Assembly (NCBI RefSeq): GCF_000711245.1
Contig: NZ_JOMH01000001.1
Coordinates: forward strand, 1,110,830-1,174,829
DNA: 64,000 nt
Reading direction: 5' to 3'
Source of the DNA: Polycyclovorans algicola TG408
GTDB taxonomy: Bacteria > Pseudomonadota > Gammaproteobacteria > Nevskiales > Nevskiaceae
Shown: positions 43,618 through 53,445 of the stretch, one piece after another
Layout: every line of letters starts with the position of its first letter
Position numbering within the stretch: position 1 is the stretch's first letter
Program-made: the position numbers and the translations under genes
Notes under the pieces: generated by a model
The model's database searches: none
What the model saw: the letters and a program-made list of their open reading frames with translations, nothing else
Told to the model about the DNA's origin: nothing

Positions 43618-44363
43618 GTTTCACTTTCGTCGGTGAGCTTTATGTAGCGAACGTTGAGCGTGATGGCTTCCCGGTAACGAAGCACGAAGCAGTCGCCGTC
43701 CACGCGATAGAATCTCGCTACATTTTCTACATCTTCAGGGCATTTATCGCGGCTCAGAGGACGCCGCATAACTTCGCGAAGTACTAGCCGGTCAAGCTCG
43801 CCCTCTTGGTCAAGGAAGTATTCATCTAATACACCTGTATAGAGCCATGGCGCGCCAGAAAGATCGACAATGGCGCTGATGGAGATGAGGTCTGGCTGTT
43901 CGGCTCGTTTGAAGTCGGCCCCGCTGAGCAAGTAATACCAAGGTGCTGCTGAGAAACGCAGGAGACTGCTCAGCTTGGAGGTGGCTCGATCAAGTCGTCC
44001 CCAAGTCACGAGTTCGCGGAGCGCAAGTGGGGCCAGCCACGAAAATACAAGCAGGGTCGTGAAGTACAGTATTACCGGCCCTGCCTGATTCGCCACGGTG
44101 TCCAACGCTTTCGTCTGAATGGAAGCGTCTGAAGACAGTAGTGCTAGCACTATTCCGAGGCTTGCCTCCTGAGAAGTCAGACAATACGTCACGTGGACCC
44201 AGAGGAAGTGTAGGACGAGAGTCCACAGCACAGCTTCGGCGACGGTCTGTCCGAAGGGGGAGTAATCGAGCGAGGATCGCTCAACTCGCCGAGCTCGTGA
44301 TCGAGCGATGAAGCCCGGTAGCAACACAACGAACACCACGAGTGCTGGCAGCGCCAGATTCAT
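43614..44363 (-). CDS. DUF6338-like membrane protein (lower GC than its surroundings)
   Basis: A 249-residue protein with hydrophobic segments near residues 4-20, 40-60 and 95-115, then a soluble domain with YYLLSGADFKRAEQPDLI, LSGAPWLYTGVLDEYFLD and ITLNVRYIKLTD. This layout resembles DUF6338, a family with no known function that is often found in accessory regions. Codon use is clearly less GC-biased than in flanking genes, with TCT, CTA, AGA and AGT more frequent, so I infer transfer. It overlaps xthA by four bases. Confidence 0.6.
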   Translation of the reverse strand: MNLALPALVVFVVLLPGFIARSRARRVERSSLDYSPFGQTVAEAVLWTLVLHFLWVHVTYCLTSQEASLGIVLALLSSDASIQTKALDTVANQAGPVILYFTTLLVFSWLAPLALRELVTWGRLDRATSKLSSLLRFSAAPWYYLLSGADFKRAEQPDLISISAIVDLSGAPWLYTGVLDEYFLDQEGELDRLVLREVMRRPLSRDKCPEDVENVARFYRVDGDCFVLRYREAITLNVRYIKLTDESET

Positions 44364-44368
44364 GGCCT

Positions 44369-44560
44369 TTAGCTGGCCTTGGCAACCACCATCGGTCTGT
44401 ACTTTCGACTCCTACCGTCAGCAGTGATCGTGATAAAGGCGCTCTGATTCTGATGAGAATCCAAGTGGTTGGATTTCATCTGAAGGAACTTGCGCAAGTC
44501 GTTTCTGGCTGACTCATCAGCCAGAACTTTTTCGGCGAGAGAACTTTTCAGTGCTTTCAT
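44369..44560 (-). CDS. Small hypothetical protein in the lower-GC patch
   Basis: A 63-residue product, MKALKSSLAEKVLADESAR..., mostly polar. It ends five bases before the DUF6338-like start and shares its low GC, so the two were probably acquired together. No clear ribosome site precedes the ATG and no domain is recognised. Confidence 0.5.
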   Translation of the reverse strand: MKALKSSLAEKVLADESARNDLRKFLQMKSNHLDSHQNQSAFITITADGRSRKYRPMVVAKAS

Positions 44561-44652
44561 GTGGCCAATAATGCCATAAGTTTTCCGTGAGTTATGACCC
44601 TGGTCGCTGCCGGCTAAGGTTCAGCCGACTGAGGATTGGCTGAGTTGACCCG

Positions 44653-45450
44653 CTAGCCTTGATCAGTGTTTGGTGGGGTAGCTCCCTCATCGTTTTGCCT
44701 AGCCCCCTGCAGGGTTTTGAGGAAGGGAGTGATGAGGTCCATCGGCAGTGGGAAGACAATGGTCGAGTTCTTGTCGCCGGCAATGTCGATCAAGGTTTGC
44801 ATGTAGCGCAACTGCATGGCCTGCGGCTCCTGCGAGAGCATGGCGGCCGCCTCACGCAGCTTTTCGGAGGCCTGCATTTCACCCTCGGCGTGAATGACCT
44901 TGGCGCGCCGTGAGCGCTCGGCTTCTGCCTGGCGGGCCATGGCGCGAATCATCGATTCCTGCAGATCGACGTGCTTGAGTTCGACATTGGTGATCTTCAC
45001 GCCCCAGGGGTTGGTGGCCTCGTCGAGAATCTCCTGGATGTCGGTACTGAGCTTGCTGCGCTCGGTGAGCATTTCGTCCAGCTCGCGCCGGCCCAGCACC
45101 GAGCGCATGGTGGTCTGCGCCACCTGGCTTATGGCCTCGTAATAGTGCTCGACCTGCAGCTTGGCTTTGGCCGCGTCCACCACGCGGAAATACACCACTG
45201 CATTGACGTTGACCGATACGTTGTCGCGCGAAATCACGTCCTGTGGCGGCACGTCCATCACCACCGTGCGCATGTCGACCTTCAACATTTTTTGAATGCC
45301 GGGAATGATGATGATCAGGCCTGGCCCCTTGGTGGCGGTGTAGCGCCCCAGGGTCAGCACCACGGCGCGCTCGTATTCGTTGAGCACCTTGAAGGCCGAA
45401 AACAGGATGAAAACAACGACCAGCACGACGGGCAGCAGGGTGGTGAGCAT
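44653..45450 (-). CDS. Slipin/stomatin-like SPFH-domain protein
   Basis: A 265-residue membrane-associated protein. One N-terminal hydrophobic segment ([19 protein letters not shown]) is followed by the SPFH/Band 7 domain ([57 protein letters not shown]) and an oligomerising helix. Slipins organise membrane microdomains and are cut by the partner NfeD protease. The nfeD-type gene ends two bases upstream, the conserved slipin/NfeD operon. Confidence 0.9.
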   Translation of the reverse strand: MLTTLLPVVLVVVFILFSAFKVLNEYERAVVLTLGRYTATKGPGLIIIIPGIQKMLKVDMRTVVMDVPPQDVISRDNVSVNVNAVVYFRVVDAAKAKLQVEHYYEAISQVAQTTMRSVLGRRELDEMLTERSKLSTDIQEILDEATNPWGVKITNVELKHVDLQESMIRAMARQAEAERSRRAKVIHAEGEMQASEKLREAAAMLSQEPQAMQLRYMQTLIDIAGDKNSTIVFPLPMDLITPFLKTLQGARQNDEGATPPNTDQG

Positions 45451-45452
45451 GA

Positions 45453-46877
45453 TTAGCGCTCCTTGTTCGCGGAAATGGGTTCAACGGTCAGGGTGAGGCC
45501 GTCACAGTGCAGCACCCGGGCCTCACTGCCGGGTGCCAGCGGGACGTCGGCGCGCAGTTGCCAGCGCTCGCCATCGATCATGCCCCAGGTTTGCGGGCCT
45601 TCCGATTCGAGCACCCGCAACCGGGCGCCCTCCGACACCGACAGGCCGGCGCTGACCCGAGTCTTGCGCGCGCCCCACAGCAGATACAGGGTGGCCGCCA
45701 GCAGGCCGCCCATGGCGATGGCAATGCCGGCGACCAACGACAGGTTGAGGCCGTAGCCGGGCACGTCGGTGTCCATCAGGAAGATCGAGCCGAGCACGAA
45801 TGCCACCAGGCCGCCGAGGCCGAGCACGCCAAAACTGGGCGCGAACAGCTCGCCGATCATCAACGCCAGCCCCAGCGCGATCAGCGCCAGGCCGGTGTAG
45901 CTGACCGGCAGCATCTGAAAAGCAAAGAGCGCCAGCAGCAGGCAGATTGCACCCACCGTGCCGGGCAGAATCGCGCCGGGGCTGTAGCCCTCCAGCAACA
46001 AGCCGTAGATACCGGCCATCATCAGCAGGTAGGCCACGGTGGGGTTGGTCAGCGTCGACAGCAGCCGGTCGCGCCAGTCGGGCTCGATGGCGATGACCGG
46101 CAGCGCTGCGGTGGCCAAGGTCACGGTTTCTTCGTCATCGACGGTGACCTCGCGGCCGTCCAGCGCCTGCATCAGCGCCTCGACGCTAGCGGCCTGCAGG
46201 TCAATGACATTGAGCTCGACCGCTTCGCTGGCGCCAATGTTGGCGCCGGTGCGTACTGCGTCCTCGGCCCAGTCGGCGTTGCGACCCCGCAGTTCGGCCA
46301 GCTCGCGGATGTAGGCGATGGCGTCGTTGAGCACCTTGTTGGTCATCGCGTCGCCGCTCTCGGGCGTGTCTTCGGCTTCGGGGGGCGTCTCGTCGGCGTC
46401 GGCCTCGTCGTCTTCAGCTGCGTCTTCGAGTCGGTCCTTGGCCTCACCCGCCGGGGTTTTCGGCACCGGCATGGTGCCGCCGACCGGCACCGGGGTGGCC
46501 GACCCCAGGTTGGTGCCGGGCGCCATCGCCGCGACGTGGGCGGCGTACATCAGGTAAGTGCCGGCGCTCGCGGCGCGGGCGCCGCTGGGGCCGACCCAGC
46601 CCACCACCGGCACCGGCGTGTCGAGAATGCCCTTGATCATGTCGCGCATCGCCTCGGCAAGGCCGCCCGGCGTGTCGATCTGGACAATGATCAACTGCGC
46701 GCCGTCGTCCAGCGCCTGCTGCCGCGCGCGCTCGAAGTATTGGCTGGTGGCGGGGCCGATGGCGCCCTCGACGCGGATCAGCGCGGCGTGGTCCTCAGGC
46801 GGGGTCTCGGCCCATAGGCCGCCGACCAGACCTGCCAGTCCGGTCAGCAGGAGTAGCGCTGACAAGGCTTTTTTCAT
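45453..46877 (-). CDS. NfeD-family membrane serine protease (long ClpP-class form)
   Basis: A 474-residue protein. A signal peptide ([18 protein letters not shown]) precedes a ClpP-class periplasmic protease domain with [17 protein letters not shown] and the Ser nucleophile region [15 protein letters not shown]; an acidic insert rich in Asp/Glu follows (residues about 145-185), then four or five transmembrane segments and a C-terminal OB-fold NfeD domain. Family members cut the C-terminus of slipin. It forms an operon with the slipin gene two bases downstream. Confidence 0.9.
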   Translation of the reverse strand: MKKALSALLLLTGLAGLVGGLWAETPPEDHAALIRVEGAIGPATSQYFERARQQALDDGAQLIIVQIDTPGGLAEAMRDMIKGILDTPVPVVGWVGPSGARAASAGTYLMYAAHVAAMAPGTNLGSATPVPVGGTMPVPKTPAGEAKDRLEDAAEDDEADADETPPEAEDTPESGDAMTNKVLNDAIAYIRELAELRGRNADWAEDAVRTGANIGASEAVELNVIDLQAASVEALMQALDGREVTVDDEETVTLATAALPVIAIEPDWRDRLLSTLTNPTVAYLLMMAGIYGLLLEGYSPGAILPGTVGAICLLLALFAFQMLPVSYTGLALIALGLALMIGELFAPSFGVLGLGGLVAFVLGSIFLMDTDVPGYGLNLSLVAGIAIAMGGLLAATLYLLWGARKTRVSAGLSVSEGARLRVLESEGPQTWGMIDGERWQLRADVPLAPGSEARVLHCDGLTLTVEPISANKER

Positions 46878-46917
46878 TGCGTCCGAGTATACGCAGCGAA
46901 AAAGTCAGCGCGTCAGT

Positions 46918-48948
46918 TCAGGCAGCCAGCAGCCCCGAATGCCGCAGCAACGCATCAGGCTCGGGCGCGCGGCCGCGAAATTCGGTGAACAGGTCAATCG
47001 CCGGCGCCGAGCCGCCACGCGCCAGAATGGCGTCGCGAAAGCGCTGTCCGGTTTGCGGATCGAAGTCGCTCTCTTCGAAGGCCGCGAAGGCGTCGGCCGA
47101 TAGCACTTCGGCCCACTTGTAGCTGTAGTAGCCGGCCGCGTAACCGCCGGCGAAGATATGGCTGAAGCTCCACGGCATGCGGTTGAACGCGGGCGGGCGG
47201 GTCACGGCGACCTCGTCGCGCACCTGCTCCAGCAGCGCCAGCACCCCCGCCGTGTCGGCCGGCGGGTCGCGGTGCAGGCGCAAATCAAACAGCGCGAACT
47301 CGACCTGGCGCACGGTCGACAGGCCGCTTTGCCAGGTGCGGGCGCGCGTCAGTTGGTCGATCAGCGCCTCCGGCAATGGCTCGCCGGTCTGGTAATGCCG
47401 CGCAAAGCGCTTCAGCGTCTCGGGGTGATAGCACCAGTTCTCCATGAACTGGCTGGGCAGTTCGACCGCATCCCACTCGACGCCGCGAATGCCCGCAGCG
47501 CCGGCCTCGTCCACCTGCGTCAACAGGTGATGCAGGCCGTGGCCGAACTCGTGGAACAGGGTCGTGACTTCGTCGTGGGTGAGCAGCCCCGGCTCGTCGC
47601 CATGCGGCGGCGTGAAGTTGCACACCAGATACGCCACCGGCACCTGCAGGTCGTGGTCGCGGCGGTGGCGGCCCAGGCATTCGTCCATCCATGCGCCGCC
47701 CCGCTTCTGGTCGCGGGCGTAGGGGTCCAGATAGAACAATCCGGTGATTTCACCGTTGGCGTGGCGCACGGCGTAGGTGGTCACATCCGCATGCCAGGTG
47801 CTGATGCCGGCAATCGGCTCGATACGCACGCCGTAGAGCGACTCGACGAGGTCGAACAAGCCCTGGATCACCTGCGTGACCGGGAAATAGGGCTTGAGCA
47901 CTTCGTCCGACAGCCCCAGTTCGCGGTCCTTGAGCTTTTCGCCGTAGTAGGCGGCGTCCCACGGCATCAGGGTTTCGGGGCCGCCGAGTTCGCGGGCGAA
48001 GGCTTGCAGCGCGTCCCACTCGGCCTGCGCACGCGGCCTGGCACGCTGCGCAAGATCGAGCAAAAAGGCCTCGACCTGCTCGACCGACTCGGCCATCTTG
48101 GTCTCCAGCGACAGCGCCGCCGGGTGTGCAAAGCCCAGCAATTCGGCCTTTTGCTGGCGCAGCTTCAAGATCTCCAGCATCAGTGGGCCGTTGTCGAACT
48201 TGCCGGCCAGCGGGCCCTGGTCCGAGGCACGGGTCACCCACGCGGTGTACAGCGTCTCGCGCAGATCGCGGTCGTCGACGTAGGTGATGACCGCGTCAAA
48301 CGACGGAAAGTCGAGCCCGATCCACCAGCCGTCGAGGTTTTTCGCTTTGGCCTTGGCACGGGCCCGCTGCTGCGCCGACTCAGGCATGCCGGTGAGCCGC
48401 TGAGCGTCGGTGATGTGCAAGCCGTAAGCCTCGACGGCGTCCATCAACTGGCTTTCAAACTTCGAGGCCTTTTCGGACAGCGCCATCGACAGGGCCTTGT
48501 AGCGCGCCTTGTCGTCGGCAGGCAGGCCAATGCCCGACAGGGTGAAGTCGCGCAGCGCGTCGTTGACGATCTTCTGCCGGGTGGGCGACAGGGCGGCGAA
48601 GTCCTCACGCGCGGCGATGGCTTTGTAGGCCTCGCACAGCGCCTCAGACTGCGACAGTTCCAGCCAGAAGTCGGTGATCAGTGGCTGGCCTTCGTCATGC
48701 GCCGCGCGCCATTCCGGCGTGCTGGTGACGCTGAACAGGTGGCTGATTGGCCCCCAGGCGTTGGACAGCGCGTCGCTGACGTCGTCCAAGGGTTCCACCA
48801 AGGTTTCCCACGTCGGGTTGCGATGCTCGCTCAGGGCCTTGACGCGGGTGCGCTGGGATTCCAGCGTGGCTTTCAGGTGGGCGAGGGCGGCAGCGGGGTC
48901 CAGCGTGTCAAAGGCCGGCAGGGCGGGAGGAAGCACGTCAGACCGCAT
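46918..48948 (-). CDS. prlC: Oligopeptidase A (M3 metallopeptidase)
   Basis: A 676-residue cytoplasmic zinc peptidase degrading short peptides such as cleaved signal peptides. The zinc motif HEFGH in TLFHEFGHGLHHLL is intact, with the third ligand in the downstream helix after RGVEWDAVELPSQFMENW. Thimet-family helices occur throughout, e.g. LRQQKAELLGFAHPAALSLETKM. The ATG at 48948 follows GGAG; an upstream start at 48984 would add 12 residues. Confidence 0.94.
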   Translation of the reverse strand: MRSDVLPPALPAFDTLDPAAALAHLKATLESQRTRVKALSEHRNPTWETLVEPLDDVSDALSNAWGPISHLFSVTSTPEWRAAHDEGQPLITDFWLELSQSEALCEAYKAIAAREDFAALSPTRQKIVNDALRDFTLSGIGLPADDKARYKALSMALSEKASKFESQLMDAVEAYGLHITDAQRLTGMPESAQQRARAKAKAKNLDGWWIGLDFPSFDAVITYVDDRDLRETLYTAWVTRASDQGPLAGKFDNGPLMLEILKLRQQKAELLGFAHPAALSLETKMAESVEQVEAFLLDLAQRARPRAQAEWDALQAFARELGGPETLMPWDAAYYGEKLKDRELGLSDEVLKPYFPVTQVIQGLFDLVESLYGVRIEPIAGISTWHADVTTYAVRHANGEITGLFYLDPYARDQKRGGAWMDECLGRHRRDHDLQVPVAYLVCNFTPPHGDEPGLLTHDEVTTLFHEFGHGLHHLLTQVDEAGAAGIRGVEWDAVELPSQFMENWCYHPETLKRFARHYQTGEPLPEALIDQLTRARTWQSGLSTVRQVEFALFDLRLHRDPPADTAGVLALLEQVRDEVAVTRPPAFNRMPWSFSHIFAGGYAAGYYSYKWAEVLSADAFAAFEESDFDPQTGQRFRDAILARGGSAPAIDLFTEFRGRAPEPDALLRHSGLLAA

Positions 48949-49021
48949 GGGGAGACTCCAAGAAATGCCGCAAAGTTTGATCAATTGATGTCGGTGCGCG
49001 CCGGGTCATTTCAAGTGGCCC

Positions 49022-49972
49022 TCAGGCCATCGCCAGACGGGTCTGAATCAGCGTTGCCAATACCGTGAACAGCGCAATGCTGACCCCCGCCAGCCCCCAG
49101 CCCTGCCACTGCTTGCGGCCCTGGATTTGCGCCTGCGGAACGGCCGAGAGCAGAAACGGACGGCGGTCGGGTGGGGCGCCGAGTACGTTGAAGTCGGGCG
49201 TGACGGCCTGCTCGACATGCTGCTGGCGCACGGTTTTCAGGGCTTCCTGCCGGGCGGAATGCCATTCCTCGACGCTGATTTCGCCATCCCCGTCGGCATC
49301 GAAGCGTTGCAGCAGGCCGGCTTTGTCGGCTTTCCATTTCGCCAGCAACTGGCGCACGTCGCTGCGTTCATCGAAGTCCTGGACGCCGTGCTGGGTGCGG
49401 AAGTAACCCAGCGCGCAGACTGCGTCGCCCAGTTGCAGCAACTGTTCGGTAAAGCGGTAGTTGCCGAAGCTCAGCCACTGGCGCTTGGCCGGTGGCGGTC
49501 CGGGGTGGCGACTGGGGCCGGTCCAACGACGTTTGAGGCTGGGAATCACCTGCGCGCCGTCGGGGTCGACGATGCACTCGCCGCTGCCGTCGCGTAGTAG
49601 GAACAGCTCGTCCGATTGGCGGTGATCAAGGGTTTGCCAGCGTGTTTCGCGACGTCCGTTGCGGTAGCGCGTCACCTTCTTCTCGATACGAAACCACCAC
49701 CACGCGCACGGGGTGTGGCTCAGCGGCGAGATGATCTGTGGGCCGGGCAGCAGGTCGGCGTTGCCTTCAAGTTCGAGATACCCCTGCGCCGCACTGGCGA
49801 TGCGCGAGGTGGGCAGGTCGGCGATCCAGCGTGCGTGGGTCAGGGCCCGAAGCCCAAAATAAAGCGCGCCGAGCGTGGCCAGCAGCAGCACCGCCACAAC
49901 GCCATAAAACTGGGCGTCAGGCAGGGCGGCAGCGGTCGTGAACTGGGCGTCGAGTTGATCCAGCACGCGCAA
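49022..49972 (-). CDS. GIDE-domain membrane protein with an EF-hand
   Basis: A 316-residue protein with a transmembrane helix near each end (YGVVAVLLLATLGALYFGL and GLAGVSIALFTVLATLI). The middle is a GIDE-type domain like that of mitochondrial E3 ligase MUL1: AQGYLELEGNAD, LSHTPCAWWWFRIEKK and FLLRDGSGECIVDP. After it comes a calcium-binding EF-hand loop DADGDGEISVEEW (around residue 225), unusual for this family. There is no RING. The LemA gene ends immediately upstream, a known LemA/GIDE pairing with suspected roles in the cell envelope. Confidence 0.82.
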   Translation of the reverse strand: MRVLDQLDAQFTTAAALPDAQFYGVVAVLLLATLGALYFGLRALTHARWIADLPTSRIASAAQGYLELEGNADLLPGPQIISPLSHTPCAWWWFRIEKKVTRYRNGRRETRWQTLDHRQSDELFLLRDGSGECIVDPDGAQVIPSLKRRWTGPSRHPGPPPAKRQWLSFGNYRFTEQLLQLGDAVCALGYFRTQHGVQDFDERSDVRQLLAKWKADKAGLLQRFDADGDGEISVEEWHSARQEALKTVRQQHVEQAVTPDFNVLGAPPDRRPFLLSAVPQAQIQGRKQWQGWGLAGVSIALFTVLATLIQTRLAMA

Positions 49973-50542
49973 TCAACTTTCGAACAGGGCCTTGATGTCG
50001 GGGTTGCGCAGTTCTTCGGCAGGGAATTCCAGCAGCGTCGCCGCCTGAAAGCCGGTCATGCGGGCAATGATCACGTCCGGCACCTGCTCGATGCGCACGT
50101 TGAGCACGTTGACGCTCTCGTTGTAGAACTCGCGCCGGTCTGAAATCGCGTTTTCCAGCGCCGTGACCCGCGACAGCAGGGTCTGGATCGACTGGTTGGC
50201 CGCCAGCTCGGGATAGGCCTCGACCGTGGCGGTGATGTTGCCCAGCGCCGAGCGGATGATGCTTTCCGACTTGCCGATACCGCTGACGTCGCCCTTCTGT
50301 TGGGCCAGTTGCGCGCCCTGGCGGGCGGCCATGACGCGCTCGAGGGTGTCGCGCTCAAATTGCATGTATTGGCGGCAGGTTTCGACCAGCTTCGGCAATT
50401 CTTCGTTGCGCTGCTTGAGCAGTACGTCAATGTTGCTCCAGCTTTTCGACACCGCGTGCTTGAGGTTGACCAAAGCGTTGTAGATGACCACCGCGTAGAG
50501 CAGCAGCACCGCGACAATGCCCAGCCCGATAAACCACACCAT
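49973..50542 (-). CDS. LemA-family protein
   Basis: A 189-residue protein with an N-terminal membrane helix (WFIGLGIVAVLLLYAVVIYN) and the LemA helical bundle (NLKHAVSKSWSNIDVLLKQR, ELPKLVETCRQYM, FYNESVNVLNVRIEQVPD). The start at 50542 is preferred over 50563 because GGGAG lies eight bases before it. LemA proteins have a periplasmic N-terminus or body in most models; function is unknown. It sits directly before the GIDE gene with no spacer. Confidence 0.88.
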   Translation of the reverse strand: MVWFIGLGIVAVLLLYAVVIYNALVNLKHAVSKSWSNIDVLLKQRNEELPKLVETCRQYMQFERDTLERVMAARQGAQLAQQKGDVSGIGKSESIIRSALGNITATVEAYPELAANQSIQTLLSRVTALENAISDRREFYNESVNVLNVRIEQVPDVIIARMTGFQAATLLEFPAEELRNPDIKALFES

Positions 50543-50649
50543 CTGGCCCGCTCCCTTGTTCATCCATTAGACGCCCGGAGCATGCGTCAATCGCAGCCCC
50601 CGCGCTACCATTGCGCGGTCCGTGGCCGTTTCGCTAACGAGGTGATGCT

Positions 50650-51546
50650 GTGCAGAGACTGATCTTGACCGTGATTCTGGCCTTGGGCCTCAGTTCCTGC
50701 GCGGGCACGGCGGCGCTCAATTCCTTCACGCCCGACAGCGGCTACACCGTCGCCACCAACCTTCCTTACCAGAAGGGCAGTGGCCTGCGACTCGATGTCT
50801 ACACCCCGACCGAGAGCGATAACGCGCCGGTGGTGGTGTTCTTCTACGGTGGTCGCTGGACCGACGGCGCCAAGGACGAGTTCAAGTTTGTCGGTGAAGC
50901 GCTGGCTTCGCGGGGCTATGTGGCGGTCATTGCCGACTACCGCAAATACCCGGCGGTGCGCTTCCCGGCCTTTGTTGAAGATGCGGCCAAGGCGGTCAAA
51001 TGGGCCCATGACAATGTCGCCCAGTACGGCGGCGACCCGGGCAAGTTGTTCGTGATGGGGCACTCGTCCGGCGCCCACATGGCGGCGATGCTCGCGATGA
51101 ACGGCAAGTATCTGGAGGCCGAAGGCGGCTCTCGCCAATGGCTGCGCGGCATGATCGGTCTGGCCGGCCCCTACGATTTCATGCCGATCTCGGCGCCCGA
51201 CCTGCGCGACCTGTTTGGCCCGCCCGATCGCTTCGAGCAGTCGCAGCCCATCTTCTTTGCCGACGGACGCAACCCGCCGCTGCTGCTCATTCACGGTGAA
51301 GACGACGACGTCGTCTGGGTCAAGAACAGCCGTAACCTCGCCCAGGCTGTCGGCAATGCGGGCGGCGCCGTCGAGACCATCATTTACCCCAAGCTGGGCC
51401 ACCGGCTGATCATCGCCAACATTGCCCGGCCCCTGCGTGGGCGCTCCGACGTGCTCGACAACATCAGCGAATTTATCAATCGGCGGGCCAACGAAACGCC
51501 GCGCGTTCGCGGCCCGGGCGTTCAAACCACGCCGATCGATCTGTAA
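50650..51546 (+). CDS. Alpha/beta hydrolase (BD-FAE/carboxylesterase type), lipoprotein
   Basis: A 298-residue esterase-like protein with a lipoprotein signal ([14 protein letters not shown]). The HGGG-like oxyanion loop reads [10 protein letters not shown], the nucleophile elbow is [13 protein letters not shown], Asp is in [10 protein letters not shown] and His in YPKLGHR. These features suit a hydrolase of small esters or carbohydrates in the envelope. Start is GTG at 50650. Substrate unknown; gpmA follows but is unrelated. Confidence 0.85.
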   Translation: MQRLILTVILALGLSSCAGTAALNSFTPDSGYTVATNLPYQKGSGLRLDVYTPTESDNAPVVVFFYGGRWTDGAKDEFKFVGEALASRGYVAVIADYRKYPAVRFPAFVEDAAKAVKWAHDNVAQYGGDPGKLFVMGHSSGAHMAAMLAMNGKYLEAEGGSRQWLRGMIGLAGPYDFMPISAPDLRDLFGPPDRFEQSQPIFFADGRNPPLLLIHGEDDDVVWVKNSRNLAQAVGNAGGAVETIIYPKLGHRLIIANIARPLRGRSDVLDNISEFINRRANETPRVRGPGVQTTPIDL

Positions 51547-51581
51547 GATTCGGCCCCCCGATTGCTGAAGGACACCCGCGA

Positions 51582-52334
51582 ATGACCCGTCGCCTCGTGC
51601 TGCTGCGCCACGGCCAAAGCCAGTGGAACCTCGAAAACCGCTTCACTGGCTGGGTCGATGTTGACCTCACCGAGCAGGGCCGCGCCGAGGCCCGCGCCGG
51701 CGGCGAGTTGATGAAAGCCGAAGGCCTGCACTTCGACGTCGCTTACACCTCGGTGTTGACCCGCGCGCTGCGCACGTGCTGGATGGCGCTGGACGCGATG
51801 GACCAGCTCTGGGTGCCGACGCACAAGAGCTGGCGCCTTAACGAGCGTCACTACGGCGCGCTGCAGGGTCTGGACAAGGCTGAAACCACCGCCAAGCACG
51901 GCGAAGAACAGGTCAAGATCTGGCGCCGCAGCTACGACATTCCGCCGCCCGAGATGGCCGCTGACGACCCCGGCCACCCGGCACAGGACCGGCGTTATCA
52001 GTCACTGGACGCCAGCGCGCTGCCCGGCACCGAGTCACTGGCCACCACCCTGGTGCGCGTGCTGCCTTACTGGCATGACCACATCGCGCCCGACCTGAAA
52101 GCCGGCAAGACCGTGCTGGTCACCGCCCACGGCAACTCGCTGCGCGCGCTCTACAAGTACCTGAACAACGTCAGCGAAGCCGAGATTTTGGAGATCAACA
52201 TCCCCACCGGCATCCCGCTGCTGTTCGAGCTGGACGACGCCCTCAAGGTGCAGTCCTACCGCTACCTGGGCGACCCCGAGGCGGCCAAACGCGCGGCCGA
52301 AGCGGTGGCCAATCAGGCGAAGGCCAAGGCGTGA
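51582..52334 (+). CDS. gpmA: 2,3-bisphosphoglycerate-dependent phosphoglycerate mutase
   Basis: A 250-residue glycolytic enzyme, the length of E. coli GpmA. The phosphohistidine motif [41 protein letters not shown] and the second His in [15 protein letters not shown] are all intact. It interconverts 3- and 2-phosphoglycerate. Single gene, converging with the SDR gene through a hairpin. Confidence 0.96.
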   Translation: MTRRLVLLRHGQSQWNLENRFTGWVDVDLTEQGRAEARAGGELMKAEGLHFDVAYTSVLTRALRTCWMALDAMDQLWVPTHKSWRLNERHYGALQGLDKAETTAKHGEEQVKIWRRSYDIPPPEMAADDPGHPAQDRRYQSLDASALPGTESLATTLVRVLPYWHDHIAPDLKAGKTVLVTAHGNSLRALYKYLNNVSEAEILEINIPTGIPLLFELDDALKVQSYRYLGDPEAAKRAAEAVANQAKAKA

Positions 52335-52341
52335 GCCGATG

Positions 52342-52365
52342 GCGGTTGGGCTTCAGCCCGACCGC
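52342..52365. terminator. Hairpin between convergent gpmA and SDR genes
   Basis: GCGGTTGGGCT pairs with AGCCCGACCGC over 11 bases (one G-T) around a two-base loop, eight bases after the gpmA stop. Symmetric position suggests a shared terminator, but no T-run follows. Confidence 0.4.
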
Positions 52366-52395
52366 AAGATTCGGTATCGAGCTGAAGACGTCGCG

Positions 52396-53148
52396 TCACG
52401 CCTTGCCGCGATGCACGGCCACCGGCCCAAAACCCTGCACCACCGGCGTCAGCGACAGCGTGTTGACATTGACGTGTGCGGGCAGCGCGCTGCTCCAGTA
52501 GACCGCTTCGGCCACATCCTCGGCGGACAGCGGCTGGGTGTCGGCGTACACCGTCGCGGCTTTGTCGTCGTCGCCGTGAAAGCGCACGTTGGAAAACTCC
52601 GTGCCGCCGGCCAGACCCGGCTCGATGTTGGTCACGCGAATCGGCGTCTGGTACAGATCGGCCCGCAGGTTCAGCGAGAACTGCCGCACGAACGCCTTGC
52701 TGGCGCCGTACACATTGGCGCCGGGATACGGCCACTCTCCGGCCGTCGAACCAATGTTGATCACGTGCCCCCGACCGCGCGCCACCATGCCCGGCAGCAC
52801 CGCGCGGGTCATGTGCATCAGCCCCTTGATGTTGGTGTCGACCATGCGTTCCCAGTCGTCCAGCTCGGCGCGCTGTGCAGGTTCCAGACCCAGCGCCAGA
52901 CCGGCGTTGTTCACCAGTACGTCGATGGCCTGCCACGCCTCGGGCAGCCGCTGCGGTAGGCTGGCCACCGCCTCGGCAGCGCGAATGTCGAAGACCTCAA
53001 CGTGTGCCTTGTCGCCCAACTCGGCGGCCAGCGCCTGCAAGCGCTCAGCGCGGCGCCCGGTGATGATCACGCGATGGCCCTCGGCAACATAACGACGGGC
53101 AATGGCGGTGCCGAAACCGGCACTGGCACCGGTGATCAAGACGAGCAT
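52396..53148 (-). CDS. SDR-family NAD(P) oxidoreductase (YdfG-like)
   Basis: A 250-residue short-chain dehydrogenase. The cofactor motif ITGASAGFGTAIARRYVAEGH, NNAGLALGLEPA, Ser of NIGSTAGEWPYPG and the Tyr-x3-Lys of YGASKAFVRQFSLNL are complete; RRAERLQ after the second strand favours NADP. The sequence is closest in pattern to YdfG, an L-allo-threonine/3-hydroxy acid dehydrogenase. The start at 53148 removes an unlikely 58-residue leader. Confidence 0.9.
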   Translation of the reverse strand: MLVLITGASAGFGTAIARRYVAEGHRVIITGRRAERLQALAAELGDKAHVEVFDIRAAEAVASLPQRLPEAWQAIDVLVNNAGLALGLEPAQRAELDDWERMVDTNIKGLMHMTRAVLPGMVARGRGHVINIGSTAGEWPYPGANVYGASKAFVRQFSLNLRADLYQTPIRVTNIEPGLAGGTEFSNVRFHGDDDKAATVYADTQPLSAEDVAEAVYWSSALPAHVNVNTLSLTPVVQGFGPVAVHRGKA

Positions 53149-53384
53149 GTCGGGGTCTCCGAGAACGGGGTTTGAGCAGAGTCTAAAAGCACACTGGCGA
53201 CGTCGTGGGCCGGTGCGTGGGTTCCCCAGCCCCCGCCGCTCCGCGCCAGCGTCGTGGGCCGCGTCTTCAATGCCGACATGAGACCGTCCCCAGTCCTGCC
53301 GCGCGACATACATCCGCAACATCCGCTCGCTGCCAGAGGGCGACGGCCGCTCCCCACCTTGGGGTTGCCCGCGCCGCCACCGAA

Positions 53385-53418
53385 AACACCGAAGGCGCCC
53401 TGCGGCGCCTTCGGTGTT
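53385..53418 (-). terminator. Strong hairpin terminator of the TonB-dependent receptor gene
   Basis: A perfect 15-base stem (53385-53399 with 53404-53418) around a four-base loop lies 27 bases past the receptor stop. On the minus strand it is followed by a short T-rich stretch. Confidence 0.7.
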
Positions 53419-53445
53419 GCTGCTACTGCTCTGCGTTCACAACGC

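Noticed and set aside
45507-46817. A 436-codon plus-strand frame over the NfeD gene
   Set aside because: Shadow frame with His/Gln-rich composition; the minus strand has the NfeD protease domain.
47158-49068. A 636-codon plus-strand frame over oligopeptidase A
   Set aside because: Shadow of the HEFGH-containing peptidase gene; no ribosome site or domain.
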